Assembly: GCA_028829895.1 (NCBI GenBank)
Contig: CM054181.1
Span: forward strand, 45,376,759 to 45,440,758
DNA length: 64,000 nucleotides
Source of the DNA: Sinotaia quadrata
Taxonomy: Eukaryota; Mollusca; Gastropoda; Architaenioglossa; Viviparidae
Direction of reading: 5' to 3'
The translations under genes and the position numbers were made by a program. The notes under the pieces are model-generated. The model searched no databases and had not been told where the DNA came from. It was given only the letters and a program-made list of their open reading frames with translations. Of the stretch, positions 1-10,958 are shown one piece after another. Numbering within the stretch: position 1 is the stretch's first letter; each line of letters starts with the position of its first letter.

Positions 1-282
1 GTTCGTCTGTTCGTCCATTTATTCACATTTATGATACACACTCACAACACACACCGCCAATAAAACGTTCCTTGGCATGACACTAATAAACTGGGCCCCA
101 CCCAAACATCAATGGAGTATGTCATGTGTGTCTATGTAACAACTTGACGCGACGTAGTACTGGCATACGTCACATGAGTTTATCTTGGAGGTGCACCGGA
201 GCAGGCCAAAAATAGACTTCACCCCTTGCATCTCTAACTTCAGCTCGAGGTCGGCTTGTAACGAGCCTCCCGTTTTGTGACA
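1..282 (+). repeat. 5' LTR, 3'-terminal part only
   Basis: This is the last 282 nt of the 5' LTR, ending in TGTGACA at 276-282. It matches 6918-7199 of the 3' LTR. It carries an AATAAA at 59-64, the likely polyadenylation signal, placed so that about 200 nt of U5 follow. The first roughly 1455 nt of this LTR lie upstream of the window. Confidence 0.93.
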
Positions 283-284
283 TC

Positions 285-302
285 TGGTGACCCTGACGTG
301 AT
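285..302 (+). promoter_or_regulatory. Primer binding site, tRNA-Trp type
   Basis: Two nucleotides after the LTR end there is TGGTGACCCTGACGTGAT. It begins with TGG, the complement of the tRNA CCA end. From memory, the complement of the 3' end of animal tRNA-Trp is the same except for C instead of T at the tenth base. The match continues for a few bases beyond 302 with one further difference. It should prime minus-strand DNA synthesis. I could not check the host tRNA genes. Confidence 0.75.
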
Positions 303-743
303 CTGACAAGGTAAATTGTGTTGTTGTAAGAAAGTGTCATCTCTTTCCTGCTTTTCTATCTCATCACCATTATGCATTGTTTATTGCATGTTAGGGCTTT
401 GCTATTGAGACTTAGGTGAACTGGATTTTGATAAGACTTATTATTGTGTTGAAATAAGTTTTATAATCTTTACGCTATTATCGTTAACGCGTACCGACTC
501 GTGTTTAGACGTACATAGATCGATATTTTGTACGCTACATTAGCAACTGTTGTTTTGCTAATTTTGCTAACTTTGCAAATTTCCGATTAGGATTTCTTTT
601 ACTCGTGTTTGTAATAATCCTAATCACGTGGTGGCTGGTGTTCATACGCACACCATTGCACCACTTGTGACCTACAGTGGTCAAAATCCCGCGAATATTC
701 TAAGTCACTTTATCCATACTCGTGATAACTAGCAATTTTAAAA

Positions 744-3700
744 ATGGCCGAGCTAGTAAACATAAAGAAAGAACTCATGGCTATGGGTAGAGAATTCGGG
801 TATGAGAAAGCCGAGTTAAAGAAATACGTGGATGAGGAGATAGCTAAATGGTATGTTGCGAAAGAAAATGAGGCGAAAGAGGCGAGAGAGCTAGAGGATA
901 AGAAAAATGAGCTAGAAGAAAAGAGACAGGTAGCTAAGGATCTAGAGATGCAAACTTTGAGAGAGTTAGAGGAAAAAAGATCGAAAGAGGCTATAGAGCT
1001 AGAAGATAAGAGACAGTTAGCTAAACAGCTAGAGATGAAAGACCTGAGAGAGCTAGAGGAAAAAAGATCGAAAGAGGCTAGAGAGCTAGAGGAAAAAAGA
1101 TCGAAAGAGGCTATAGAGCTAGAAGATAAGAGACAGTTAGCTAAACAGCTAGAGATGCAAACTTTGAGAGAGTTAGAGGAAAAAAGAGCGAAAGAGGCGA
1201 GAGATTTTAAAGAGAAAGAAATCCAAGATATGAGAGAAATAGAGTTATTAAAGATTCAGTCAGCTAGGGATTTAGAAGATAAAAGGCAAGAAGTAGAAGA
1301 GAAAAAGCTTAAGTTAAAAGCTAGAGCACATCAGGAACAGCTTGAATTAGCTAAGCAAGAGGTAACGGCTAGAGAGAAGTTGTTAGATGGGACTGCTAAG
1401 CAACAGGCCGAATTAAATAAACCCCGTACACGGCTAGCTTTCTTTAACCCTGAAGTCGAGACGATTGACGAGTTTTTGACACGCTTTGACAGTTTCATTG
1501 CCAACTTTAATTACACTGACATTGAAAAGAAACAACAACTCGGTCAAATACTCCAAGGTGAAAGCTCGCGCGCATTTACTGATCTAACGCGCGATCCCGC
1601 TATTACTTATGCAGATCTCAAAACGGGTTTGATGCGTACTTTTCAATGTACAGCAGAAGGCTTTCGAAAAATGTTTAGGAGGGCCATACCCAAAGCTAAT
1701 GACACCATGCAAGCCTTCGGTACCCGGTTACGCCATTATCTTGATAGATGGATTGATTTGACAGATATCCAGAAGACATATGAGGGCCTATTTGATTTGA
1801 TATTAAGAGATCAATTTCTCCATATTGCTCCGCCTGCAATGACGACATATTTGCAGCGAAATCCTCCGACTAACTTCAGTGATATGTTGAAGTTAGCAGA
1901 CACTTATAATGATTACCCTGATCCGGTAATTACGAGGAGTGCACCACGCCCCCCTCCTACAAATCGGCAGAAGTATACACCGAAACCGAACCGACCAATG
2001 ACGAAATCGGAAAAACCCGAACCGGTACAACGGACATACACTAAGTCACAAGACGTACGACGTCACACACGTGACTCCCCGCCTATGACATGTTACACTT
2101 GCAAAGGGAAGGGGCATAGTTCTCAGAACTGTCCCAGTCCACGTGATGTAAAGGTATGCACTGAAACAGGTGCAACTCTAAAGACCCAACAGGCTACAGT
2201 AAACGGACAAAAAGTCAAAATACTGGTCGACACAGGCGCGTCCATAAGCTGCATAAATGCTAAACTTGTACGCCCTGAACAGTATCTAAGAGGTAGTGTC
2301 CGCATTCGATGTGTTATGGGACACCTTAGTACATGTCCAAGAGCCACTGTACATGTTACGTCATCCGTATTTTCCGGTACAGTCACCGCCGCAGTGATAA
2401 GAGACATGCAGTTCGGACTCATACTATCGCCCGAACAGTGTGACGCGAACACTGATGACATCTATCCTGTTCTCCCCGTAACCACTAGAGCACAACGGGA
2501 ACGTAGTAAACAAGGACCCCCAGCTCTAAAGATAGTCGAGAACACATTTCCGCAGTTGACCCCAAGTCAACTCAGTCACCTGCAGCAGGAGGACAAAAGT
2601 TTGTCCTCAATGCTAAAGCTGGCACGGAAAAACACTATTACGTCCAGCAAGTACGCGACAATGACGTATTTCCTGAAGGACGGGCTAGCGTTTCGGCGCA
2701 CCGACTTTAAGGAAAATGATACTAGAAGCACCACGTGTCTATTTACCCCTAAACCACTCAGACCGCTGATTCTAAGCTTTGCACACGACTCAATCATGTC
2801 TGGACATCAGGGCGCACGTCGCACTGAGCAGCGAGTTCGCGAGGACTTTGTTTGGCCAGGCCTGAGTAGGGATGTTCGCTCGTACGTTCGTACATGTACG
2901 CAGTGTCAACAACATATTGACCGAGGGCGTGTCAGTCGAGTTCCCCTCGAGATAGTACCAACAGTAGAGGAACCATTCCTAAAAGTCGCAGTAGACATTA
3001 TTGGCCCAATCATTCCCGCGGCCGAAGGAGGATATCGCTATATCCTAACAATCGTGGATTTTGCCACGCGATATCCAGAAGCAGTCGCATTAAAGGGCAT
3101 CACAGCGATCGAAGTCGCAGACGCTTTAATAGACGTATTTTCTCGCACGGGCGTCCCTCGAGAAATATTGAGTGACCAGGGCACTCAATTCACCTCAGCA
3201 ATGATGGCTGAAACAATGCGTCTACTAGCGTGTAAACAGTTGTTCTCATCACCATATCACGCTCAGTCTAATGGTGCCGTTGAACGTTTCAACGGTACAA
3301 TAAAGAAAATGTTAATTAAAATGGCCTCGGAACAACCCGACCAGTGGCCGCGTTTTCTAGCACCATTACTCTTCGCGTATCGCGAACTCCCACAAGAGAG
3401 TACGGGCTACTCACCGTTCCAACTACTATACGGCAGGCAACCTCGTGGTCCCCTTAAGCTAATAAAAGAAACATGGGTCAAGGGAGACACTGTGACCGAT
3501 GGTAAAGATGTTCACACGTACGTAGCCGAACTACGTCAACGTCTGACCGAGACATGTCACTTAGCACAGGAAAACATTCGCGAAAAACAACCCCGATACA
3601 AGCGAAATTTTGACCGTACGGCTGTGGAACGTGACCTCGAACCAGGTCAGCTCGTGTTACTCTTGCGGCCCACCCATAACAACCGCATGCAAATGCACTG

Positions 3701-5333
3701 GCGTGGACCCTACCGCGTTATTAAGCGTGTGAAGCAGAACGACTACAGCATACAGATAGGAAATAAGCAGAAAACCTATCACATAAATATGCTAAAGCGT
3801 TACTATGAACGCAGCGACGAACAGATAGAAAACGTGAATGTCGCACTGATACAATTGGAAGACTCCAATTTCAGAACAGACATGATGTCCGCCGAAACCA
3901 CGCCTAACCCCGCAGTTACAGTCGATCAAGTCGAGATTGACTCGAACTTAACTGTCGAACAGCGCGACGCAATGTCAAACCTCTTACACAGACACGCGCG
4001 CATATTCACCGACCAACCGGGCCACTCAGATTTGGTTGAACACCGCATCAAACTTTTAAGTGACAAACCGATACGCTTAAAACAGTACCCACAGAAATAT
4101 GAGAGCACAAAGTACATAGCAGAACAGGTGCGTGAAATGCAAAAACAGGGCGTGATTGAACAGTCAATCTCCCCATATTCATCACCGGTCGTCTTAGTTA
4201 AAAAGAAAGACGGTACGCTTCGTTTTTGTGTGGACTACAGACAGTTAAATGAGATAACTGAATTCGATGCGGAACCCATTCCAAATCAGGACGAATTATT
4301 CGCAAAACTAACCAAGGCACATTACTTTTCGAAGTTTGACATGTGCAAAGGGTACTGGCAACTGTCAGTTGCTATTGACGACAGACCAAAAACAGCCTTT
4401 CCAACCCCGCTAGGCTTATTTCAGTTTTGCCGACTACCGTTCGGACTAGCGAACGCACCCGCAACATTCGCGCGCTTCATGCGAAAATTACCGTTAGAGA
4501 GCGTTGACGCATTGAATTTCTTTGATGACATACTGGTAGCAACAGGAACATGGGACCAACATTTATCCTCAGTGGGTGGTCTACTTGACATTCTCGAGCG
4601 CCATAGATTGACCGTGAAACCCTCCAAAGTTCGCGCGGGCTTTCGGGAGATTGAGTTTCTTGGCCATATCATAAGTGACGGACAAATAGGCCCAAATCTA
4701 GACTTGACTGCAGCCATTCGTGACATGACCTTACCGACTACAAAGAAACAGGTCAGGGCAGTTTTGGGGCTAGTGGGGTACTACCGAAAATTTGTCCCAA
4801 ACTTCAGTACGCTTCTTAAACCACTGACGGACTTAACTGGAAACAAACAACCCACGAAAATACGATGGACGGCAGAGTGCACCACCGCCCTCGAAAAAGT
4901 GAAGGACATCTTGACCAGTAAACCCGTCCTACAGTTACCAGACTTTGACAAAAGATTTATTGTCAGGACCGACGCATCAGACGAAGGCCTCGGTGCCATA
5001 CTTCTCCAAGAGACAGATGACGAATACCTACCGGTAGCATACGCTTCTAAGAAACTGTTAGATCGCGAGACACGGTATTCTACGATTGAAAAAGAGTGCT
5101 TAGCAATCGTATGGGCACTCAAGAAATTTAGTGCTTATCTGTACTCTAAACCATTCATCCTGCAGTGCGATCATAAGCCGCTGACATATCTGCGCACTAG
5201 CATGTATGATAACGCTAGGCTAACTAGATGGACACTCCTGCTACAGGAGTATAGCTTCGTTGTCGAACACATCGCGGGCAGAGAAAATTCGGGTGCCGAT
5301 GCATTATCCCGGCATGCCATAACCGCGATATAA
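744..5333 (+). CDS. gag-pol: Gag-Pol polyprotein with Gmr1-type order (PR-INT-RT-RH)
   Basis: One 1529-residue ORF encodes everything the element needs to copy and insert itself. Residues 1-220 are a charged, Glu/Lys/Arg-rich predicted coiled coil with internal tandem repeats. Residues of about 225-395 resemble a Ty3/gypsy capsid region. A CCHC knuckle (CX2CX4HX4C) sits at 450-463. The aspartic protease motif DTGAS starts at D496. Integrase follows at once: an H2C2 zinc finger with its first His near 681 and last Cys near 721, catalytic D751, D811 and E847 (35 residues between the last two), and a GPY/F motif at 991-993. Reverse transcriptase comes after integrase, with its FDD box at 1260-1262, then RNase H with D1410 and E1449. 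There is no frameshift or stop between gag and pol. Ordinary gypsy elements have integrase last, so this order is diagnostic. No envelope gene is present. All catalytic residues I could locate are intact. Confidence 0.95.
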   Translation: MAELVNIKKELMAMGREFGYEKAELKKYVDEEIAKWYVAKENEAKEARELEDKKNELEEKRQVAKDLEMQTLRELEEKRSKEAIELEDKRQLAKQLEMKDLRELEEKRSKEARELEEKRSKEAIELEDKRQLAKQLEMQTLRELEEKRAKEARDFKEKEIQDMREIELLKIQSARDLEDKRQEVEEKKLKLKARAHQEQLELAKQEVTAREKLLDGTAKQQAELNKPRTRLAFFNPEVETIDEFLTRFDSFIANFNYTDIEKKQQLGQILQGESSRAFTDLTRDPAITYADLKTGLMRTFQCTAEGFRKMFRRAIPKANDTMQAFGTRLRHYLDRWIDLTDIQKTYEGLFDLILRDQFLHIAPPAMTTYLQRNPPTNFSDMLKLADTYNDYPDPVITRSAPRPPPTNRQKYTPKPNRPMTKSEKPEPVQRTYTKSQDVRRHTRDSPPMTCYTCKGKGHSSQNCPSPRDVKVCTETGATLKTQQATVNGQKVKILVDTGASISCINAKLVRPEQYLRGSVRIRCVMGHLSTCPRATVHVTSSVFSGTVTAAVIRDMQFGLILSPEQCDANTDDIYPVLPVTTRAQRERSKQGPPALKIVENTFPQLTPSQLSHLQQEDKSLSSMLKLARKNTITSSKYATMTYFLKDGLAFRRTDFKENDTRSTTCLFTPKPLRPLILSFAHDSIMSGHQGARRTEQRVREDFVWPGLSRDVRSYVRTCTQCQQHIDRGRVSRVPLEIVPTVEEPFLKVAVDIIGPIIPAAEGGYRYILTIVDFATRYPEAVALKGITAIEVADALIDVFSRTGVPREILSDQGTQFTSAMMAETMRLLACKQLFSSPYHAQSNGAVERFNGTIKKMLIKMASEQPDQWPRFLAPLLFAYRELPQESTGYSPFQLLYGRQPRGPLKLIKETWVKGDTVTDGKDVHTYVAELRQRLTETCHLAQENIREKQPRYKRNFDRTAVERDLEPGQLVLLLRPTHNNRMQMHWRGPYRVIKRVKQNDYSIQIGNKQKTYHINMLKRYYERSDEQIENVNVALIQLEDSNFRTDMMSAETTPNPAVTVDQVEIDSNLTVEQRDAMSNLLHRHARIFTDQPGHSDLVEHRIKLLSDKPIRLKQYPQKYESTKYIAEQVREMQKQGVIEQSISPYSSPVVLVKKKDGTLRFCVDYRQLNEITEFDAEPIPNQDELFAKLTKAHYFSKFDMCKGYWQLSVAIDDRPKTAFPTPLGLFQFCRLPFGLANAPATFARFMRKLPLESVDALNFFDDILVATGTWDQHLSSVGGLLDILERHRLTVKPSKVRAGFREIEFLGHIISDGQIGPNLDLTAAIRDMTLPTTKKQVRAVLGLVGYYRKFVPNFSTLLKPLTDLTGNKQPTKIRWTAECTTALEKVKDILTSKPVLQLPDFDKRFIVRTDASDEGLGAILLQETDDEYLPVAYASKKLLDRETRYSTIEKECLAIVWALKKFSAYLYSKPFILQCDHKPLTYLRTSMYDNARLTRWTLLLQEYSFVVEHIAGRENSGADALSRHAITAI

Positions 5334-5448
5334 ACAAGAGAGAGGATAGTCTCCCCACAGATGCGCATATAATTCCTGTGGAGACTATCGTGTGAAATAA
5401 AATTTTTTTTGTTCCTATTTGATTTCCACTCTGTGAGCTCCAATCAAT

Positions 5449-5462
5449 TTTAAGAAGGGGGT
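5449..5462 (+). promoter_or_regulatory. Polypurine tract before the 3' LTR
   Basis: A purine-rich run (AAGAAGGGGG, about 5452-5461) sits directly before the first base of the 3' LTR. This is where plus-strand DNA synthesis is primed in LTR retrotransposons. The interval 5334-5448 between the gag-pol stop and this tract has no ORF and includes a stretch of T. Confidence 0.75.
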
Positions 5463-7199
5463 TGTCACAGGAAATGAGGGACAGAAATTATATTTTATTT
5501 CATTTTAATAAACCGCTAACAAACTAGTTGAAGTAACCCGAGTTTTGTTATTTTTCGTATGTAGCATGTAAATTCCAGTAACGGTCACCTAAGATCTCTT
5601 TAGTAGACAGACGTTTGTGACGCAGTGTGTGTTAATTATCATATCATATTGAATATATGTATTAGTTTATGAAGAATATGTATATTAAATAAATGGGGAC
5701 AACTGCGCAATACCGTCACATGTTGTTGACGAGTGAAATGGCCAGTGCGCATTAGGATTGACCACAGAAAAGCGTGCATCTCGATTACCACTATATATCC
5801 AAGGCAAAAATCATGTCACAGGACATAGCTTCTGGAAGTTTTGGAAACCTTCAGTGAAAGCTATATAAGGGACAAAATGAAGATTTTACTCTCAATGTTG
5901 AAAACGTCGATTCGTCTGAAGCCAGTCTAACTTCACGTATGAATTATCTCATGTACAGAGATTTCATAAAGGAAAGCTGCAAAGATCTCTTTCCATCCGT
6001 TTTCCATCCGTCTGATGCCATATATTGAGTAACGAGGCAAAATTACTCAGTATAACTTTTGGCAAAGTGGAAAGTTCACTGTCCAAGAAAAACCCGATGC
6101 ATGCGACGCTGGTTGTATGCAGTTAACGACACGAGGGACCAACTTGTTCTCCCCCCTGTCTGAGAGTTCGGTTGGACAGATCTATCCCGCTAATTGAGAG
6201 GCTAGCACCGCGACCGTCTCACAGACAATCCGGATTTCTACACTCAGTGTAATGCGACGACACATCCCACTGGACGACTCCATCCGATAATGCTAAACGT
6301 CGTTGAGGTGTCCGTTTCCACGACAAACAACGATAATTATCGAGGCTGACAACAGTCAGCTAAATTTCAGATTTCTCCCCGTGATAATCTGAAAGTGGTG
6401 CCAAGATTCTGCAGGATCTTCACCTGTAATGCAACGCCTCAATTGCGCCGTGATCTTCACTTTGAAGTGCCGCTTATAAGTGACGTGTGAGATTACGTCA
6501 TCTCCTTGGAACTCTGACATTAATAGTGAGTAATCATTAGCACGGCTAACGCGCACATACTTAAGTCTAGGACTCTTAAGAAAATGAACACTATTATATC
6601 GTTTGCAAAATAAGAACTCTAATGTTAAAAGTAATGCTTATTTTACATGTCAACTATTGTTAAAGCGGCCCCATTTGCCGCATAAGAATTGTGTAATTAA
6701 TCTTTATTTTATATTTGAATTTCATCATTTTCATCTCCCCTTATTTCCCACAGAGTGTATGACATTGGAAAGTTGAATGAATGAATTAATCACTGTGCGA
6801 AAGAGTAGTGCCCCTTTTAAATCGGGAAATAAATAACCTGATTTAAACATCTTTCAACTCTCTTGTTATTCATAGTTTTTGAGAGGGACGAAAGAATTTG
6901 TACTATTGTTTTGCACCGTTCGTCTGTTCGTCCATTTATTCACATTTATGATACACACTCACAACACACACCGCCAATAAAACGTTCCTTGGCATGACAC
7001 TAATAAACTGGGCCCCACCCAAACATCAATGGAGTATGTCATGTGTGTCTATGTAACAACTTGACGCGACGTAGTACTGGCATACGTCACATGAGTTTAT
7101 CTTGGAGGTGCACCGGAGCAGGCCAAAAATAGACTTCACCCCTTGCATCTCTAACTTCAGCTCGAGGTCGGCTTGTAACGAGCCTCCCGTTTTGTGACA
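5463..7199 (+). repeat. Complete 3' LTR (1737 bp)
   Basis: The LTR starts TGTCACAG at 5463 and ends TGTGACA at 7199, giving 7-bp perfect inverted ends. A TATA box (TATATAAG) lies at 5862-5869 and an AATAAA at 6976-6981. That implies a U3 of roughly 400 nt, a long R region and a U5 of about 200 nt. The LTR is long for a Ty3/gypsy element. Short ORFs on either strand show no recognisable product. Confidence 0.9.
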
Positions 7200-7640
7200 A
7201 CAACATTGTGACACTTCAACATGGACTCTCCATAGATCTGAGGACAACATTGTGACACTTCAGCTTGGACTCTCCAGACCTGAGGACAACACTTTAGCTT
7301 GGACTCTCCATAGGCCTGAGGACAACATTGTGATACTTTAGCTTGGATTCTCCATAGATCTGAGGACAACATTGTGACACTTTAGCTTGGATTCTCCATA
7401 GACCTGAGGACAACTTATAATACAGTAGGCCAGACTCTACACAGATCTGAAGACAACATGCGAGGCATTTTAGATTGGGCTCTGCATATATCTGAGGACA
7501 GGAGTGTGACTCTTTAAGTTGAAATCTATATAGATTCGAGTGCAGAATTTTGACACTGTAGACCGGATTCTACATAGATCTGAAGATAAACTATGAAACT
7601 TTAAGCTGGACTCTAGTAAATCTGAGGACATGAATGTGAT
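7200..7640. repeat. Minisatellite, about 44-bp unit, degenerate
   Basis: About ten diverging copies of a unit built around GACAACATTGTGACAC followed by a TTGGACTCTCCATAGATCTGAG-like half. The array starts directly at the 3' LTR boundary and decays rightward. It is non-coding and sits on the gene A side of the retrotransposon. Confidence 0.85.
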
Positions 7641-7843
7641 ATTTGTTCAAGTTATGAACTTATTTTGTATCACGTGTCAATTCAACTTGTCAGTCCACAA
7701 TGCGCCCCTTGCTTTGGTTCACAAGGCTTCAGTTAGAAATCTCAAGGCATTCACAGTAATATTGCACTCAGTCATAACCTCACAGAAGAATAATCGACCA
7801 ATACCTGTATTCACTTCTCGACAAGCATGCTCCAGCAATAGTG

Positions 7844-8287
7844 AGTAAAGTCTCAATACATAAGTCTGTACACAGTATGGCAACAGAGTAAAGTCTCAAT
7901 ACATAAGTCTGTACACAGTATGGCAACAGAGTAAAGTCTCAATACATAAGTCTGTACACAGTATGGCAACAGAGTAAAGTCTCAATACATAAGTCTGTAC
8001 ACAGTATGACAACAGAGTAAAGTCTCAATACATAAGTCTGTACACAGTATGGCAACAGAGTAAAGTCTCAATACATAAGTCTGTACACAGTATGACAACA
8101 GAGTAAAGTCTCAATACATAAGTCTGTACACAGTATGACAACAGAGTAAAGTCTCAATACATAAGTCTGTACACAGTATGACAACAGAGTAAAGTCTCAA
8201 TACATAAGTCTGTACATAATATGGCAACAGAGTAAAGTCTCAATACATTAGTCTGTACACAGTATGACAACAGAGTAAAGTCTCAAT
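7844..8287. repeat. Minisatellite, 43-bp unit, about 10 copies
   Basis: Highly homogeneous copies of a 43-bp unit beginning AGTAAAGTCTCAATACATAA. They differ mainly at one G/A site. The array lies about 90 bp downstream of gene A exon 7, inside its next intron. The 200 bp before the array are unique sequence without a supported gene. Confidence 0.93.
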
Positions 8288-8373
8288 CAGTTATTGAAGT
8301 CAGAGCAAGCAGGGATTAAGTGTTTTGACAATGATAATGACTGTTGTGTATGGGTGAATTAAGCTGCACTTAC

Positions 8374-8480
8374 AGCCCGTCAAGTTGTTTAGTCTGACCG
8401 CCGAGGAACCATTCAGAGATTTTGTCGTATCAATGTTTTTCAGTTGGTATGAGGATATTTGCGTTGTGATGTTTGTCGAG
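8374..8480 (-). CDS. Gene A exon 7 (pseudoprotease strand after the His57 region)
   Basis: 107 nt, phase 2 in and phase 1 out, with acceptor CCAG and donor GTAAGT. It encodes a stretch containing SSYQLKNIDTTKS and SSAVRLNN, which aligns with gene B exon 9 (STYQLTNVDVTRT, TTAVKLNT). It is the last gene A exon visible. Confidence 0.8.
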
Positions 8481-9700
8481 CTGGAACACACACACAATCA
8501 CACAAAATTATTACTTTAATAAATATTATAAACCTTGATTATAACTTTTTTCTTTATTAAAGATGTATGTATATGTGTATGCGTGAGAAAGTTGGTGTTT
8601 GTTGTGTATGTGGGTGTGTTTATGATTTGTGTGTATGCGTGTGCTAGGATCTGGTCTTTGGACACAGTACTTTCTAAATCAGGGGTCAGTTTTCTAAATC
8701 ATTGATCTGGAACTATTTCTTTACTAGCATTGTTTATCCTGTTTTCTTGATGTCATTTTATCAAATAAAATTAATAAAACAAAGAAAACCAAACAACTTC
8801 TCATTTCCAGCCGTCAAGGTCAAACTTGTAAAGAGTCACGCGTTCTTGCTTTGTTCAGTGACGTCAGAATGTGAAGAATTCAGCATTGTGTCACTCAGCT
8901 TTACAAGGATTACAAGGACAACCTTGACAGTGATTTTCGACAATATTTCGAAATCTGGGTCATTGCAATCATTCCTAAAGTCAGGGCCTATTACAATCAT
9001 TCACAAAATCAGGGTTTATCGCAACATTCATTATATCAGGGCCTATTACAATCATTCATGAAGTCAGAATCTACCGTAATATTCATGGTTATGCCTATAG
9101 CAGTCATCCACGAATTCAGGGCCTATCGCAAGCATTCATGACGTCAGGACCTATTGCAATCATTCATGAAGTCAGAACTATTTGCAATCATTCATGACGT
9201 CAGGACCTATTGCAATGACAACAAAGTCTCAATATTTTGGGGGTTTGTTTTGCGTCATTTTATTGTTTTCTTAGTAAATAGACGCACACCTTGTACACTA
9301 CATTTTTGTACATTATTTTGTATTGTATTGTGTAGATGTTTATTATTGCGTTACTGACCACATTAAAATACTGTTCATCTTGCTGTTGTTGTGTGTTAAT
9401 ATGTTCATTGTTAAGCGCTTAAAGATTTTTTGAGGTAAATATTCATGACGTCAGGACCTATTGCAATCATTCATGAAGTCAGAGCTATTTGCAATCATTC
9501 ATAACGTCAGGACCTATTGCAATCAATCATTCACGAATTCAGACCTATTGCAATTATCCATTGAATCAAAGCTAATTGCAATAGTTCATTAAGTCACATT
9601 ATAGCAATCATTCGTGCAGTTATAGCTTATTGCAATCATCCATGAAGTCAGATCTCTGTAGACAAAAGAAACAGTTTGATGCAGTCAGCCCCCCTCCCCC

Positions 9701-9781
<81 letters not shown>

Positions 9782-10765
9782 GTCCCCATTTTAGATATTT
9801 GTTGCGTTCCGTTTCTCGGCATGCCAGATTTACCTTCGAATCTTACTAAAAGCAAATGACGACAACAGCACATGCCTCTCGTCCAGCAGAATTCCATGCC
9901 CTAAGACTTGCTGTGCAGGAGTGTTGGAGGCGTTTATCTGGCATGCAAATCGACAAACCGTACAGATCAATCATAGAATGACAAAGCAGAAACAATAGAT
10001 AGATTGTACTTTGACATGAATTACACGCCATACCATTTAATCATATAGTGACAAAACATACATATGAGATCGACCGAAATTGTTCCAAGAATTACATAAT
10101 ATGTCCCACTAAAAAGGAAAATTTGGATCTACAAAGTGTACCACTGACCAATAAATAGATCTCTTATTTTTTTATAATGGCAAAACAGATCATGTTCTTG
10201 CTTGAACATGACGTATATATTCAAAAGTAAAATGTACACGAATGACAAAACCTTTATTAATCGGTAAGCTAAACGTTTTATTGATGTGAATTGAAATTAT
10301 AGTTGCATTTCATATTATGTCGAGAGCTTTGCTGTTTAAAAGAATGCTTTAAGTTTGTTTTAAATATTTATTTCGTCTAAACTTATGACTTAAGAAATGC
10401 TCTTATTAGAAAGGGTTATTAATTTTTGACTTTGTGCCATTACAGTAAAAGGAGATATTGTGATTTCTGTCCCCAAAAATCCTATCTCGTAATTTCGGAT
10501 TATTTTCCATTCTTAAGAAGAAAGAAATATAGAAACAAATAAACAAACAATAAAAGTAATTTAGCTTTTAATTTTAATAATTCCTATGTTTAACCGATTT
10601 TTAACAACTTTAAAATAAGTTAATTTAATTAAACACAAAATTCTCATTTAAAGATTAATTAAATATACTCTCACACATGCACAAAAATCATCCACCAACA
10701 TCACTCAAGAACTGCACACACGTGCCCTCACACAGACACAGCGATCGCCCATCAGTCATTGAAAG

Positions 10766-10833
<68 letters not shown>

Positions 10834-10921
10834 ACACGAAGATGCACATCAGCAGACATCAACACACACACACGTGAGCGTAACAGAAATATCTACATCC
10901 GCAGACACAAACACACTCGCA

Positions 10922-10958
<37 letters not shown>

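Larger units (their letters stand above)
1..7199 (+). mobile_element. Gmr1-like Ty3/gypsy LTR retrotransposon, 5' LTR cut by window edge
   Basis: Positions 1-282 are repeated at 6918-7199 essentially without difference, marking the ends of two LTRs. The complete 3' LTR runs 5463-7199 and is bounded by the perfect inverted heptamers TGTCACA and TGTGACA. Between them lie a primer binding site (285-302), a 461-nt leader, one intact gag-pol ORF (744-5333) and a purine-rich tract just before the 3' LTR. The near-identity of the LTR segments and the open ORF point to recent insertion. The element lies on the plus strand, antisense to gene A, and its 3' LTR abuts a 44-bp minisatellite, so it appears to have landed in or beside that array. 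The 5' flank is outside the window, so no target-site duplication can be tested. The pol order assigns it to the Gmr1 lineage. Confidence 0.93.

Noticed and set aside
5463..7199. Small ORFs inside the LTR and antisense ORFs in gag-pol
   Set aside because: No domain, no start context, and they shadow the LTR or the long gag-pol ORF.
7200..7204. ACAAC as target-site duplication of the left retrotransposon
   Set aside because: The 5' flank is outside the window and the flank is itself a repeat containing ACAAC, so it cannot be tested.
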